From NCBI GenBank assembly GCA_030770425.1, contig JASJFT010000178.1:32652-96651 (forward strand): a stretch of DNA of 64,000 nt, read 5' to 3'. The notes under the pieces were generated by a model, which saw only the letters and a list, made by a program, of their open reading frames with translations, had not been told where the DNA came from and did no database searches. The position numbers and the translations under genes were made by a program. Below are positions 1 to 11,557 of this stretch, in pieces; position 1 is the stretch's first letter, and the number at the start of each line of letters is the position of its first letter. Source of the DNA: Darksidea phi. Lineage: Eukaryota > Ascomycota > Dothideomycetes > Pleosporales > Lentitheciaceae.

Positions 1-748
1 AATAATCTCTGAGAAGAAGCCAAGAAGGAAAGAAAATCGTTACGGAAAAGGCGCGTCGGGAAACTACCTGACGAGGAGCAGAGCCATAACCTTCTCGTGG
101 CCGTATATACTATGGTACCATGCCCCCATCCTTGATGAGGGCGCCCCTATCCCTGATTAGGACAGCCTTATTAAGAATCGGGGTATCGTATCAGGCACAG
201 TATCAGGCATAGTATCAGGCTCAGTATCAGGCATAGTATCAGGCTCAGTATCAGGCTCAGTATCAGGCTCAGTATCAGGCTCAGTAGCTGGCTGATATCG
301 AGCTCGCGCAACCTCTACGAGACCCTCTATAATCTACTTTATATAAGGTTTCTTATATAAATAAAATCGTAGAGGGGTGTTCGCAGGTATTCCCATGCTA
401 GCATGTGAAATTTTCTACTCATATACTCAAAAACCTTATTACTATATACTTACCCTCTCACTCCTCCTTCGCAGTAATATAATAAGGACTATATAGCTTA
501 TATGACTAAGCTATCCTCCTAAGCTCAATATAGGCTACCCGCTGAGCTCTGCATCGGTTAGCTGCTGAGTCTGATACTGTGCCTGATACTAAGTTCGATA
601 TAGGCCAGTTGCTAAGCTCAATATAGGCCAGCTGCTCAGCCCGAGGGAAAGAGGAAGGCTGAGAGCGAGTATTATACATAGTATAGTTTAAATAGAGTAA
701 ATTTTAATTGGTATGTTTTTATACTTTTGGGCTTTTTAAAACTAATGA

Positions 749-813
<65 letters not shown>

Positions 814-836
814 AAATATTAAACCTATAGGATGGA
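1..836. repeat. Left-end repeat block with 12-bp tandem array and poly-A tract
   Basis: Positions about 184-290 hold eight to nine direct copies of a 12-bp unit of the type GTATCAGGCTCA, with CA/TA/TC variation. An inverted partial copy lies at about 570-592. Between about 525 and 640 a second unit with the core AAGCTCAATATAGGC recurs. Positions about 753-811 are an almost pure A run. No convincing protein is seen. The block looks like degenerate subtelomeric or transposon-derived sequence, but there is no telomere repeat. Confidence 0.7.
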
Positions 837-1009
837 ATGCAACGCTCCGCTGATGAAGAAGTTTATAGGACGTTGAGCAGGCAGCAGGTCACGTTTCTAG
901 CTGCTCTCGAGCCTGGTAGACTACTGTCGCTACCGTTCAATATGGCACGCGCCACGCCCTCTCTGAGGCTCTGGCCGTTACCCGCGGCATGCGGCTCGCC
1001 CTCTTTCAT

Positions 1010-1200
1010 AAGACTCGGGCCGTTGCCCTCGCAGTCATGCCGTGACGTAAGCCTCAGGCAATCACAGGCAGTAACTGCAACCGACAACCTTCTTGCGTTT
1101 CAAAGTATTCGGGATGAAATACCTTTTTGTGTCACCTTTTTGGGTTACTCCGCGAGTTTGACGATGCGATGGCTGCTCCTCGTTCGAAATATTAAACCTA
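1010..1200 (-). repeat. Dispersed repeat, copy A
   Basis: The complement of this stretch matches 48775-48960 and 21295-21400. All three share a core that runs from AGCAGCCATCGC through CGCGGA(A/G)TAAC to an AAAAGG(T/C)ATTTC block. The part at 1020-1080 also resembles 3110-3145. The copies differ largely by transitions. Short open frames across it (for example 837-1367) show no protein-like composition and are taken as chance. Confidence 0.65.
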
Positions 1201-1697
1201 TATTTAATTTTTATTCTGCCCTTATCGAGGATGAGGACAAAAACGGTAATTTGGCCCTATCAAGGATGAGGGCAAAAAGAGACAATTGTTCCATAGTGTT
1301 AGCTTGTGAATGTTGGAGCTACAGCTACGTCCGAAACGGCATGATAGCCGCCCCGCCAAGCTGGTAATGCCAGCGCAATCAGGTCTTCCAACAATACGTA
1401 AATTACAGTCCATAGCTCTGTATGCATGCGTAAGTACGTAGCCGCATGCTGAGACATAACATAGCTAACAAGAGCTAACCCGTACCGTAGTACGTACCGT
1501 TAAAAGCGCTGAGCGAAATATCCTGATTGGCCTATGATAAATTCCGCAGCTGGAAGCAAGGGCTTAAAGTGTGATAGGAATAATTGCAGCAAGATCCTAC
1601 TAGACTTCGCCCCACTTTCTCGAACGAGCCGGACCGAGAAGCTCTGGTGAGGCACTCTGAGCGACGTTCTACAACAGTGTACACACCCCTATCACTA

Positions 1698-2215
1698 TTA
1701 TTTCCAGCGAATGCCTATACGCTTCATGCCGTAACCTTGCGAGAATGCAAACGGTAAAAGTCGAAATGGCAGGTAATACTCCAAAGCGCTGATGATCCTA
1801 TATATTGGCGGCCCTTCCTCGATCCGAACGGGATTCTTGTGACGGACTAGTGTTTGATCCGCAAGACAGTTTGCAAAGTTAGCAGGGTCCATGCCCGTTG
1901 TTGCAGCCTTCTCCTGTTCGTTTTCGTGGTTGTCCTTGATGGGATACCAAAGACTCTTCTAGTCCAGATGGTATTTCGAGTTGATGGTGCTGCTCATGCC
2001 GGCAAGAGATAATCTAGCCTTTTGCTATCCAATAACCCGACCATCACTTCATGGCAAGAAGTCACAGATTTGGCATCAAAGATAAGGGCGACGCATTCAA
2101 TTCCAGGCTCTTTCAGATCGGAAATCTTCTCCAACATCCGGCCACTAGCGAACACTCTTAGTCCACGCTGTTTGAGCTATAGCCGCATATCAGCGGGGCG
2201 ACTACGTACCAAACG
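1698..2215 (-). pseudogene. Short-chain dehydrogenase relic with internal deletion
   Basis: Reading the minus strand in changing frames recovers an SDR in order. An N-terminal piece (TKSVR, then VFASGRMLEKISDL, then GIECVALIFDAKSV) is followed by LDYLL and AGMSSTINSKYHLD. A TAG (1959-1961) and the C-terminal part (KDNHENEQEKAATTGMDP to the stop at 1698) come next. The segment that should carry NNAG-to-YxxxK catalysis, roughly 130 residues, is missing, and there are at least two frame changes. The N- and C-terminal flavour recalls 1-acyldihydroxyacetone-phosphate-reductase-like SDRs; that subfamily is inference. It cannot encode an active enzyme. Confidence 0.65.
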
Positions 2216-3381
2216 GAATAGGAATACCCTGGAACGAGTGCAGTCTTTCAGCATCGCCTACAGTTTTGCGCGTCCACAGCGTCGCCACGTAAAAAAAAGT
2301 ACGCCTTTAAAGCGCGACAGCCAGAATAGACGCTGGCTGCATTCGAGATAGAAGGGGAAGGTGCAGCGAGGGTGTGTCGCGCCGAGACCCCGCAGAGATA
2401 TCAAGTTACCGGATTGGTGGGTCCGGCGCGCTAAGGCTGCGAGAGGATTGATTTTACACCTTATTTAGCACGGTATGTTCTCCCGAGAGTCAGTCCACGC
2501 GATGTTACACAACTTAAAGCGGGTACGGTCCACATCAACTTCATCGCCATGCAAGATCCATTCGCTCTACAGCGTTTAGGGGGTGACATATGAGGCAGGA
2601 GGCCGAAAACTTTTTGCAATGTACACACAACCTACCATGAATCGATAGTTCTGAGAGGCATGCAAGGGGAGCCCCTACCATGAACCTGGTATACGAGCAA
2701 GAAAATTCTTGCTTTTAAAAGACGGAGATATAGATTTTCAATCGCCCGTCTCTGCACTGGCATCGTTTGTGAGAATAGATATATGCATCTCACCGTGCGC
2801 AGGTTGTAGAGTCAGATTTGGAGAGCCCATTCACCACGATCCCGCAATTCGCCATGCCAGGTGCTAGACAGTAGACCGCGGTAGTCTCATGCCGAAATAT
2901 ATCCAGAAATAACTAAGACCTTTTCGGAATAGGCACTTGCATGTTTATTGGGCCGCGCGTTTTCGAGATAAATCCTTACCAAGACAGGCTAGCTGCAATT
3001 CAACGCTTGGGCCATGTGACAGATGCCGTAACAACTTGTGCCTGGTCTGCTTTAACCAGGTTGTTGAAACCAGAGGGGTTGCGGCCAATTGGTTGCGGCC
3101 AATTGGCTCAGGCCACGTCGCGGCACAATTGCGAGGGCAACGACCGGATATACTCAAGATAAGCTAGCCTTATAATGATAGGCTCTGCGAAATTATTCGG
3201 AACAGAGACGAAACTCTAGCCCTAAGCAATGTATAACAGCCTTCCAGATCCGCCTCCCAACGTTTGACTGTTGCACCCTTACTCTCTATCTTGTGGTGGC
3301 TCGAGCTGTGCTCTTGCCCTTCTTAGTATTCCGAAGATGAATTATCAGTATTCTATCCGCTCAGATAAACCAACAATCTCG
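2216..3381. other. Gene-free spacer with a dispersed-repeat fragment
   Basis: No gene is supported here. Positions about 3080-3146 carry a short tandem (GGTTGCGGCCAATT twice) followed by a segment matching copy A at 1020-1050 with only transition differences in the aligned core. The remainder is the upstream region of the permease at 3382. Confidence 0.5.
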
Positions 3382-5194
3382 ATGAAGGCGTTGCCTTCCA
3401 ACCGCGATAACAACCGAGAAAGAGCGGAGTCAGACTTCAAGGGAGATGGAAACTCAAGTGTTCTCAAAGTCGTCCAGTCCGAGACGCTAGTGGCTGCTAC
3501 TGAGGTAAACTTTTTTTTCAATTAGTGTTTCATTGGACAGTGCTAAAATATTGCAGCTGCCAAAAAATTATGGCATTATTTCGATTATTGCTCTTGCAGT
3601 ATCCTTGATGGCAACATGGGAGGCTCTTTGCAGTACAATGGGGTCTGGCCTAGCAAGTGGTGGGTCAGTATCCCTGGTCTACGGGTTCATAGGTAGGTCT
3701 CCTTCCAGAATATGGTGGAGGAGTCTAACCATTCCGGGCGTAGTTTCCTTCATTGGAAATATATTAACGAGCATGTCTTTAGCTGAAGCCGCAGCTATGT
3801 AAGGGACCAGAGCTCCTCTAAGCCTGACTTTTAGCTGACCTTTTACCCCTTCATTCAGGTATCCTTCTGCAGGTGGTCAATATCAGTTCGTGGCAGAGCT
3901 TAGCCCACCATCGATCAGAGCCTGTGTCAGTTGGTACTGCGGTTGGCTCACAGTCCTCGGTTGGCATGCTTTCACCGCTAGCGCCCCATTCGGGGCTGCT
4001 TCACTCACTATGGGGTTGATTGGACTCAATAACCCCAACTTCGCTCCCCAACCGTGGCACGTTAGTGTCCTGTACTGGGCAATTACGCTGATTGCTCTTG
4101 GATTCAACCTTTATGGGAACAAGATTATGCCGTTTATACAGAATTCGATTCTCGGCTTCCATATAGGCTTCTTCATCGTCATTTTCGCGGTCATTCTAGC
4201 CCTGAGTCCGTCAAAAAACACCGCAGCCTTTGTCTTCACCGAGTTCAGGAACAGCACTGGCTGGAGCCAGGATGGAATCGCTTGGTGTCTTGGCATGCTC
4301 ACCTCCTGCTATGTCATGGTTGGTACGTAGCGAACCTGTTGCACACGCAAAGTCGTGCTTTTTGGTATACCTGGCTTGATTAATCTTTTCCTAGGGTACG
4401 ATTCGGCGACACATCTATCGGAGGAAATTCCGAATCCGGCAGTCAACGTCCCCCGCGCCATGCTAGGCTCCATTATTGTCAACGGGGTCATGGGCTTCGC
4501 CATGCTAATACTCGTACTATTTAGCATGGGTGATCTAGACGCAGCCCTACAGTCGGGGCCTTTTCCAATCATCCACATTTTCAACACCATTACACGTGGA
4601 AACGCTGCCGCAGCAAGTGCTATGACTGCCACCATCATCGTCTCGGCCTCGCTTGCAACCCTTGGCCTCCTTACAACAACTTCTCGCATATTGTGGGCTT
4701 TTGCTCGTGACGGTGCGCCACCATATTCGAATTGGCTTGTCAGACTCAACCCTAAAAGCCAAGTCCCTACCATTTCGATCTTGTGTTCCACTGCTATTGT
4801 TCTTTTGTTGGGAATACTGAACATTGCTTCAACCACTGCCTTCTCAGCTATCCTATCGCTCACAGTTGTCGGTCTAAATCTTTCCTATCTCATGCCCATC
4901 ATACTCCTAATGTATCGTCGATTGTTCGCTCCAGAACTACTTAACTTGGGCCCATGGAAGATGGGGAGGCTCGGTGTTATCGTCAATTTCCTATCGATCT
5001 CATATCTTGTTTTCACGAGCATATTCCTATTATTCCCGGTCATCCAGCCTGTTACGCCGAAAAATATGAACTACGCAAGCGCAGTTTTAGGAGGCGTGAT
5101 GTTCTTCATTACCGGCGATTATATCTTCCGGGCTAGGAAGACCTATACTGGGCCACGGTTGATTGTGGAAGGAGTTATCATTTCAGATGATTGA
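3382..5194 (+). CDS. APC-superfamily amino acid/GABA/choline-type permease
   Basis: Five exons give about 525 residues: 3382-3504, 3557-3692, 3744-3798, 3859-4322 and 4395-5194. All introns are GT-AG and 51-72 nt. The protein has a hydrophilic N-terminus (MKALPSNRDNN) and about twelve hydrophobic segments. It carries the signature YPSAGGQYQFVAELSPP, typical of the fungal ACT family (GABA permease Uga4, choline transporter Hnm1), and a motif near YDSATHLSEEIPNPAVNVPRA that is also characteristic. It should import an amino acid, GABA or choline at the plasma membrane; the substrate cannot be read from sequence. Met at 3337 is an alternative in-frame start. The second intron (3693-3743) is 51 nt and stop-free, so its retention would insert 17 residues. 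Neighbours are spacer and relics. Confidence 0.88.
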
Positions 5195-6800
5195 AAAACG
5201 GCTTTGGGGGCATCTGGTAACGTCGATCACTTCCCGCTATATCATGAACCTATATACTTTTGGTATTATCGTGCGAGTTAGATCAATGTTTGGCCCAAAT
5301 CATCTGCTGCACTTGGAGGCTGCACATGTGCATAGACATATTAAGCAGATCTTTGCGGCGCATTTAATAGCAAGTCCCCAACCTGTCGGTACTTCCATAC
5401 TGCCAAGTCACTGTGGAACTGCACCGTGTACACCAGGACTATACGGATTATAGTCAATCTCGGCTGCCGCACAGTTCGGCAGTTATTTTTTTAACCGAGA
5501 TCGATGTATTGCAAGAACCTCCCAGTCTCATGATATCTGGCTCGCTAGTCATGTCTTTGCGCTAACAGAAGGAAAGCTTGCGGCAGCACGGGAAAAGGAT
5601 GAGAATTCTCGTCCTCTCCACTATACTCACTTTCCTTTTGCACAATCGGAAAGTATCCATGCTGTCGGAGCCACCGGCAAATCTACGCCGACGAACCCAC
5701 ACTTAGGTTCTAAAGATAGACGCAGAGTGCGAGGAACATCTCGAGATAATCTCAGGCCCTGAGTCTTAAATGGAGTCTGCACTATTTCTTTGGCTTCTCC
5801 TATCTTTTTGAACCTATGGTAGGCAGGTTGAGGGTCATGGTCAGTTGTATTAATTGTTTTCTGTATACTTGGCTTTTGAGAACTATGAGATTGCCTCCTT
5901 AATCGATCTCTAGAATAACACGGCTCCCCGGGCTATATTCGGTTCGCGACAGTCCCAAGAGATCTTCTTACGTCAGCTGTTCTACCAACTATACTAATGA
6001 AGTATTCACCTATTTAATCGTGAGCATATACATGATCTGCTGTGGCGTACTCTCTACATAAAGGCCAGCTAATTAAGAATTCTAGAACCATAGCTTATGT
6101 TCCTCTTGTTCGCTTCTTTCATCGCTTTTCGCTTTCGTGAGCGCCGTCTCAACTATCTTATCTACAACAACACGGTTTACACTAATCCGGGAATGCTTCA
6201 CAAAGGCGATGGGTAACGATGCATTGACCCTATGATTAAGACCCTTGGCCGACTATCTTGAAATCCAACTCTCTCAGAATATAGCCAGAAATATAGACTC
6301 TTACAATGCTATAATATGTCGACGGCGTGTATCTTCAGATAGAGATTATCGACTGGAACTATCTCTACGACATCGCTGCTACCTAGTCCAAGTTTAGCAT
6401 GGACCGCTCACAGCATCTCGCAGCAGCGCGTCGGGAACAGACGGCAGAGTGAAGGTACGGTGGGCACGTTTAGGTTCGCGTATTATATAGACATTGAGAC
6501 TGGAATTACATATCATGAGCAAGTGTCGGTAACTGTGCAAGAATATTTGCCATGGTATCCAAAGGCTAGTTGCAAGAGATTCAAACGCTTTGGAGTGATG
6601 AGATGATGTGCCTCACCGATCTAAACTTTGAGAGTCCACTTGGTAGTGCTGAATAGCATATAATGTGGAATTGAGACTGTGATAAGACACTTCCTATTTC
6701 TGCACTTTGAGCCTAGATTACCTCGCGCACACATTCAGCTGAATTTTATGTTCCAATATCATCCCCAGCTCCAAGTGATATACATCGAAATGGGAGACGG
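5195..6800. other. Gene-free spacer, 1.6 kb
   Basis: No frame longer than about 100 codons and no recognisable family was found on either strand. It separates the 3' ends of the permease (plus strand) and the isochorismatase-like gene (minus strand), so it should contain both terminators. I see nothing else that I can support. Confidence 0.5.
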
Positions 6801-7705
6801 TTAGAACATATCTACCTCCTCCCCGGGCTGGATAGTTCCATTGAGTATCGCATACTTGTGGCTTCGCAACACCATGCTACCTGTTGCAGAGAAATCATGC
6901 ATTAGACTGAGGAAGCTCTCTCCAGTTGGTGGTGTGCGCCAGTCGCGCATCAATTCCCCAGCCATTGAAAACCAAGAAACCACATGAACGCCGGCATCTC
7001 GCATCTGCGCATTTGCAGCATCCCGTATTACATCATTGGATGTACCTGATGCCTCCAAATTTGCCCAGACGGAATAACCAGCTTCTCGGAGCGATTGGGC
7101 AACGAAAGCGGTGCCTGGTACATGAATTAAGCTGTCAGTGACTTGACACTCATATGGTGTGTGGTAGGTAGAGTACCGAGAAGAATGTCAGTTACTTACA
7201 GACGTCTGTTAATATTCCAGCTACAATGATCTGCGTTTTATTGGCGCTCTTGATGGCAGCGCGGAAGTCAGCATTGTCCCATGCGTTGACCTCGCCAGGT
7301 CGGCGGATCAGGGGTGCATTTGGAAACATCTCGGTCAGCTCCCTTGGAAGCGGGCCATTTAAGCCTGTTATTGGCATTAGATAGGTGCTCGCTAAGAATG
7401 ATGCGAGTCGGGAGAGAGGACATAAACTGACCTTTCTCAGCTGAAGTAGTCATGACTACTGGGAGTTCGAATGCTTTGGCAAGTCGGGCATGGGCGAGCA
7501 TGTTTCTGAAAAAATAATCTGGCTCGTAGTCGCGAACCAGGCTGAATAGACCAACTTGCATATCAAGGACAATGAGAAGCTAATGTAATCAGTAAAGAGC
7601 AACTTCCTAGGGCCTAAAGCTTACCGAGTCGTTTCTATTAAGCCTCTCGTAGGTGAAAGCCTGAACTGTGCTGGAAAGCAGCACGGCCATTGATAAGAGC
7701 TTCAT
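6801..7705 (-). CDS. Secreted isochorismatase-like (YcaC-type) cysteine hydrolase
   Basis: Four exons on the minus strand (7705-7625, 7579-7432, 7364-7200, 7114-6801) give 235 residues. The start is a clear signal peptide (MKLLSMAVLLSSTVQAF). The first strand has LLIVLDMQ with the catalytic Asp (D33). GLNGPLPRELTEMFPNAP and RRPGEVNAWDN are typical of the YcaC branch. GILTDVC carries the nucleophilic Cys (about C132), whose codon is split by an intron. The C-terminal half has EASGTSNDVIRDAANAQM and SWFSMAGELMRDW, also as in YcaC. The substrate in this branch is generally unknown, so no isochorismate activity should be assumed. The secretion signal is the unusual part, since family members are usually cytosolic. 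Confidence 0.85.
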
Positions 7706-9589
7706 AGTGCAGGCAGTATATTAGCTCCGAGAAAGTGTTGGTTGCCTGAGAGATATAGATATTTTACTGTCTGAGAAGAAGAACGGGTGGGAATGCCCTC
7801 TTATACACATTCCCTACTGTGATTGCCACTCTAGAAGTAGGCGTCTCCTTAGGCCCGGTGGCTGAGCATCGGACCATTGTGTCAAACAAGAGTCAGTCTT
7901 ACCTTAGGTAATAAGCTCAATTTTCCCGGTATCATGTCGGTTAACACCAAGTAAGCGTTGGCAGAGTTAGGATGAACCGTCTAAGTGAGCTCTTACAAGG
8001 TCACAACTTCACTGGATGATATCATGTCAAAACTAGAGTTGCCTTTGTCGCCTTGACACTTTCCGTACTGGGTTAGTGATAACTTTTATTGTTTATGCTT
8101 CGAGAGCGGATTTTGCTGACATCAAATCCTCAAACAAGATTTTTAACATCCCGAGACTTGCAGAATTGAGTACAATGCAACCAATCTAGTTCGTAGCGCT
8201 TACTAGTTGGCGGTGAAATCCTCTGGTGCCCATGTCGCTTCGCGAAATCACCTCGTACAACCGCTGGCCAAGGTGCCCTCCAGCGGGAAACTCCCTATCA
8301 CCATCAGTGCAATAGTAGTCAAAATTTGGAATACGAAAAGTCCTAGTAGATAGAAGAATGGACAGACTATGGCATTCATGGGTATCCCGTGAAGCAAGAA
8401 AGTGAAGACGCGACATGGAAACAGAATGATCTCTGACAGCTCACTAACATAAAGGTTATGCAAACTCCAACCACTTTACTGCTGTTTGGTCTAGAAAGGA
8501 AAGTCTTCAGGACAATTTGTCTTGAACCCAAGCCTGACAGAAGGGCTCGGTAAATGAATGATGCAGGTACATGCTTTTGTGCAAGATCGAAGATCCCCGT
8601 CATGAATCGTCAGTAGCTTCCGGTTTTGGAGGTGCATACCGCAGCATCGGCCTGACCATCAAAATTAGTCTGATAATCCGAGCCTGTTACGGCAAGTAAG
8701 CTTCTATTTAGGAATTAGATGCAGGAAATATGAAATCGGTACAGATCGTGCGCCCACCTAGGCATCCCAGTGTTTGCCCAGTTAACTCGTTGCATATGGA
8801 TAATATAGGTTTAATTCGCTCATGACAGCCGGAACCTCCCGCCTTCTAAATTTAGAGGGCCAACTCTCGTCGCACTTTAGTGGCCATGTCTCTAATCCCG
8901 CGGCTGGCTAACCCGTTTTGAGAAGCCGGTCATCCTTGCTCTTGCATTGCGCTAGCAAATGGCACTCCCACATACGACCATCAGCAAGTTGGGAAGATTA
9001 AGACATTAAATCAGAAGAGACATTGACCACCGTCGAGCATCATGACATGTAAGCAAGCGTTTAGCCGCAGGGCATGAACAAGCCGATGACCTGGTCGGAG
9101 AATCAGAGTAGCACGGACAGAATGACTAAGACAAAGGTATGTAGGACGTCGACCCCGATCGCTGTGATTGTCCTTACAACGGGAGAAAGCTGAAGAAGGA
9201 AGATGTTGAATGACCTGACCGGTTCTAACCTTCCTGAAGTCTTACATGGTTATTGGATCACTTGGGTTGGGTACGGACGTGAAAGAAGCGTCATGCGACC
9301 GGACGCAACCTCTGTATCATGAGCGTGATGTATCAGGGATTGCGACTTAAAGAGCTTAGCTAGCAATGCCTAACTTTGTGCTTCGAGGTCGGAGGCCATG
9401 CTCACCATAGTATAGTTCTTCCATCCTCTTGCCAATCGTCCAGGCCCGTTCTTTGCACGCATATCTTCTTAGCCCAATTTCTACCATGCGGTGAAAGGCG
9501 ACCGCCATATTTGGTTATGGCAACATTTCCAGATCTACGGTGGGCATACTCGTACACGAGTAGTTCGAAGAGGGTGATCGCACCTAACA
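7706..9589. other. Gene-free spacer, 1.9 kb, with a hydrophobic minus-strand fragment
   Basis: At 8186-8603 three overlapping minus-strand frames contain hydrophobic, membrane-like stretches (for example ICPFFYLLGL-type text around 8330-8400). They cannot be joined to a recognisable family. It may be a decayed membrane protein. The rest shows nothing that I can support. Confidence 0.3.
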
Positions 9590-10257
9590 GCAGGCTAGGT
9601 CGCAGGTTCCGTGATACACCTGATACTGTGCTCTTTAGGTCTCCTGAGGCGCATAGTATTTCAACCACAATCTAACGTGCAGAAGGCTAGTTTCTACGAG
9701 GTATAGGTGCGCAATGAGAAGCATAGCAATATCTTGAATACTATTGACGTAGCTCTACACGCCCAAAAGAGACGTCTGTTAAACCTTGCCTTTACAGAGC
9801 AGTCTATCAGAGCGGCGGAGCCCATTATTTCAGAGCACATTGATCGATGGAATCAGACACTGATGGAGGCTACGGATGAAGAGAATTGGTCAGTGTCTAA
9901 GAACATGAGCACCTGGGTCAATTACCTCCTTTTCGATACCATCGGCGATCTACGCTTCGGAGAGAACTTTAAAACCAAGGAAGAGACGGAAACCCCGTTG
10001 GAGGAGATGCTGCACACACTCATGAAATACAGAATAACTCTGTACCCGGTATATATCGGCTTCAAAGGCGTATAACCTGAAAGATGTGCTAACCTTTCGT
10101 GCATAGATATCAAAATCACCTTGGCTTCCTGTTCTGAAGCCTTGAGGCCTCAGCAGATGGATGGAAAAAGCTACTCCAAAGCGCATGAGGAATTATTTTG
10201 ACCTCCTTGAGCGAAGCGTTGATAAACCTCTGGATATGAATGCAAAGATGTCACAGT
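9590..10257 (+). pseudogene. Cytochrome P450 relic, truncated
   Basis: The text follows the N-terminal half of a fungal microsomal P450. RFRDTPDTVLFRSPEAHS is followed, after a frame change, by SNVQKASFYEV. Then comes TAG (9704-9706) where Trp is usual. Next are ALHAQKRRLLNLAFTEQS (helix C, R-R-L-L), WVNYLLFDTIGDLRFGENFK, and a decayed stretch with TGA (10143-10145, as if from CGA). TPKRMRNYFDLLERSVDKPL precedes a final stop near 10257. The I-helix, ExxR and haem-Cys regions are absent. Both inner stops fit C-to-T or G-to-A change. It lies 200 bp upstream of a GGPP synthase on the same strand, which hints at a former terpenoid locus. Confidence 0.8.
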
Positions 10258-10456
10258 GAGGGCTTAGGATGAATCACTATGAGGAAATGGAAGTGAAGAC
10301 TGTGTTTATTGTGAAATCTCTGTATGAGAGCAGCTTATATAGAACAAAATGAGGCGTAGGCCAGGAGCGGTCATGTGACCTGATCTGGTGTGTGAGCTAG
10401 CCTAATAAAAGTCGAAGGGTTCGGTTCGGGAAGACATACTCTATTTTCTTTCCACG

Positions 10457-11557
10457 GTGAAACACCCAAACATCAATCAACCGTCTTTCGCCCGCGACGA
10501 CTTATTGTCCGAGTCCCATCCCCTGATAATTGCTAGCTCTCTACTTCGTCTTCTGCATCGTCTTACTCGCCAAGCCCGGAAATCAAGCAGATCCCTCTTG
10601 TCAGCACCACACGGGAATGTGGATCTAGATGTAAGATATGTCCAGGCACCCTTCGACTGCATCACCTCACTACCCTCTAAAGGCGTGCGAGATACCTTCA
10701 TCGACGCGTTAAACATCTGGCTCGATGTACCCGAACCCGTCGTCTCTCGTATCAAATCGCTGGGCCGCCGTTTACACTCCGCATCCCTCATGCTCGACGA
10801 CATCGACGACGGGTCCAATCTTCGGAGAGGTCAACCAGCCACACATACCGTATTCGGTATCGCCCAGACGATCAACTCAGGTTGTTATGAGATTCTGCAA
10901 GCTGTAGAAGAAGCTCGACAGCTGGGCGTTCCATCGACCACAAATATAGGAATTATTCTAGAGGAGCTTGCGGAGTTGCATATCGGTCAAAGCCACGACC
11001 TTCATTGGACGCGTCACTGTACTTGTCCGTCCGAAGACGAATATATAGATATGGTGACGAAGAAAACAGGGTATTTGTTCCGGTTGTTGGTGCGCCTAAT
11101 GCTCGCGAACGGAGTGAGCGGCACTACTTTGAACGAGTCGCCAAATGCCCAGCTCTACAACGACATCAAAGACCTAGTAACCTTGATCGGCGTACAATTC
11201 CAGATCCGCGACGACTACCAAAATCTCCAATCCTCGGAGTACAGCGCTCAAAAAGGACTCTGTGAAGACCTAGACGAGGGCAAATTCTCATTCCCGCTCA
11301 TCCACGCTCTGGTCTCCCACCCATCCGGAACACAACTGCGTGAGGTTCTCCAGCGAAGGCGAGATGTCGGATATTTATTGGACGAGCATAAACAGCTTGT
11401 GCTAGAGGAGCTTGAACGTGCGGGGAGTATGGCGTACACGCAAGAGACATTGAAGCGGCTGCAAGGGCAGACATACGCCGTTGTCGAGAAGATTGAGAAG
11501 ACCTTAGTAAGAGAGAATTGGATTTTGAGGGCGTTGTTGCAGAAGTTGGAAGTATAG
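10457..11557 (+). CDS. Geranylgeranyl diphosphate synthase, specialised-metabolism type
   Basis: A single exon of 366 codons encodes a trans-prenyltransferase that makes GGPP from FPP or GPP plus IPP. The first Asp-rich motif is LMLDDIDDGSNLRRG (DDIDD at about 114-118). The second is QIRDDYQNLQSS (about 250-260), followed by GLCEDLDEGKFSFPLIHAL, the fungal GGPPS hallmark. Lys/Arg and Gln-His contacts (LRRGQPATH, ELAELHIGQSHDLHW) are present, so it looks active. The N-terminal 50 residues are Ser/Arg-rich and divergent. Lack of introns and sequence drift, beside a dead P450, suggest a second, pathway-specific copy rather than the housekeeping one. No terpene cyclase is seen nearby. The first in-frame Met was used. 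Confidence 0.88.
   Translation: MKHPNINQPSFARDDLLSESHPLIIASSLLRLLHRLTRQARKSSRSLLSAPHGNVDLDVRYVQAPFDCITSLPSKGVRDTFIDALNIWLDVPEPVVSRIKSLGRRLHSASLMLDDIDDGSNLRRGQPATHTVFGIAQTINSGCYEILQAVEEARQLGVPSTTNIGIILEELAELHIGQSHDLHWTRHCTCPSEDEYIDMVTKKTGYLFRLLVRLMLANGVSGTTLNESPNAQLYNDIKDLVTLIGVQFQIRDDYQNLQSSEYSAQKGLCEDLDEGKFSFPLIHALVSHPSGTQLREVLQRRRDVGYLLDEHKQLVLEELERAGSMAYTQETLKRLQGQTYAVVEKIEKTLVRENWILRALLQKLEV

Noticed and set aside
184..290. Short regular repeats that might suggest a CRISPR array
   Set aside because: The 12-bp units are contiguous with no unique spacers, and this is a eukaryotic nuclear sequence.
837..1367. 176-codon open frame near the left end
   Set aside because: It overlaps dispersed repeat copy A, has no protein-like domains and its composition is unremarkable.
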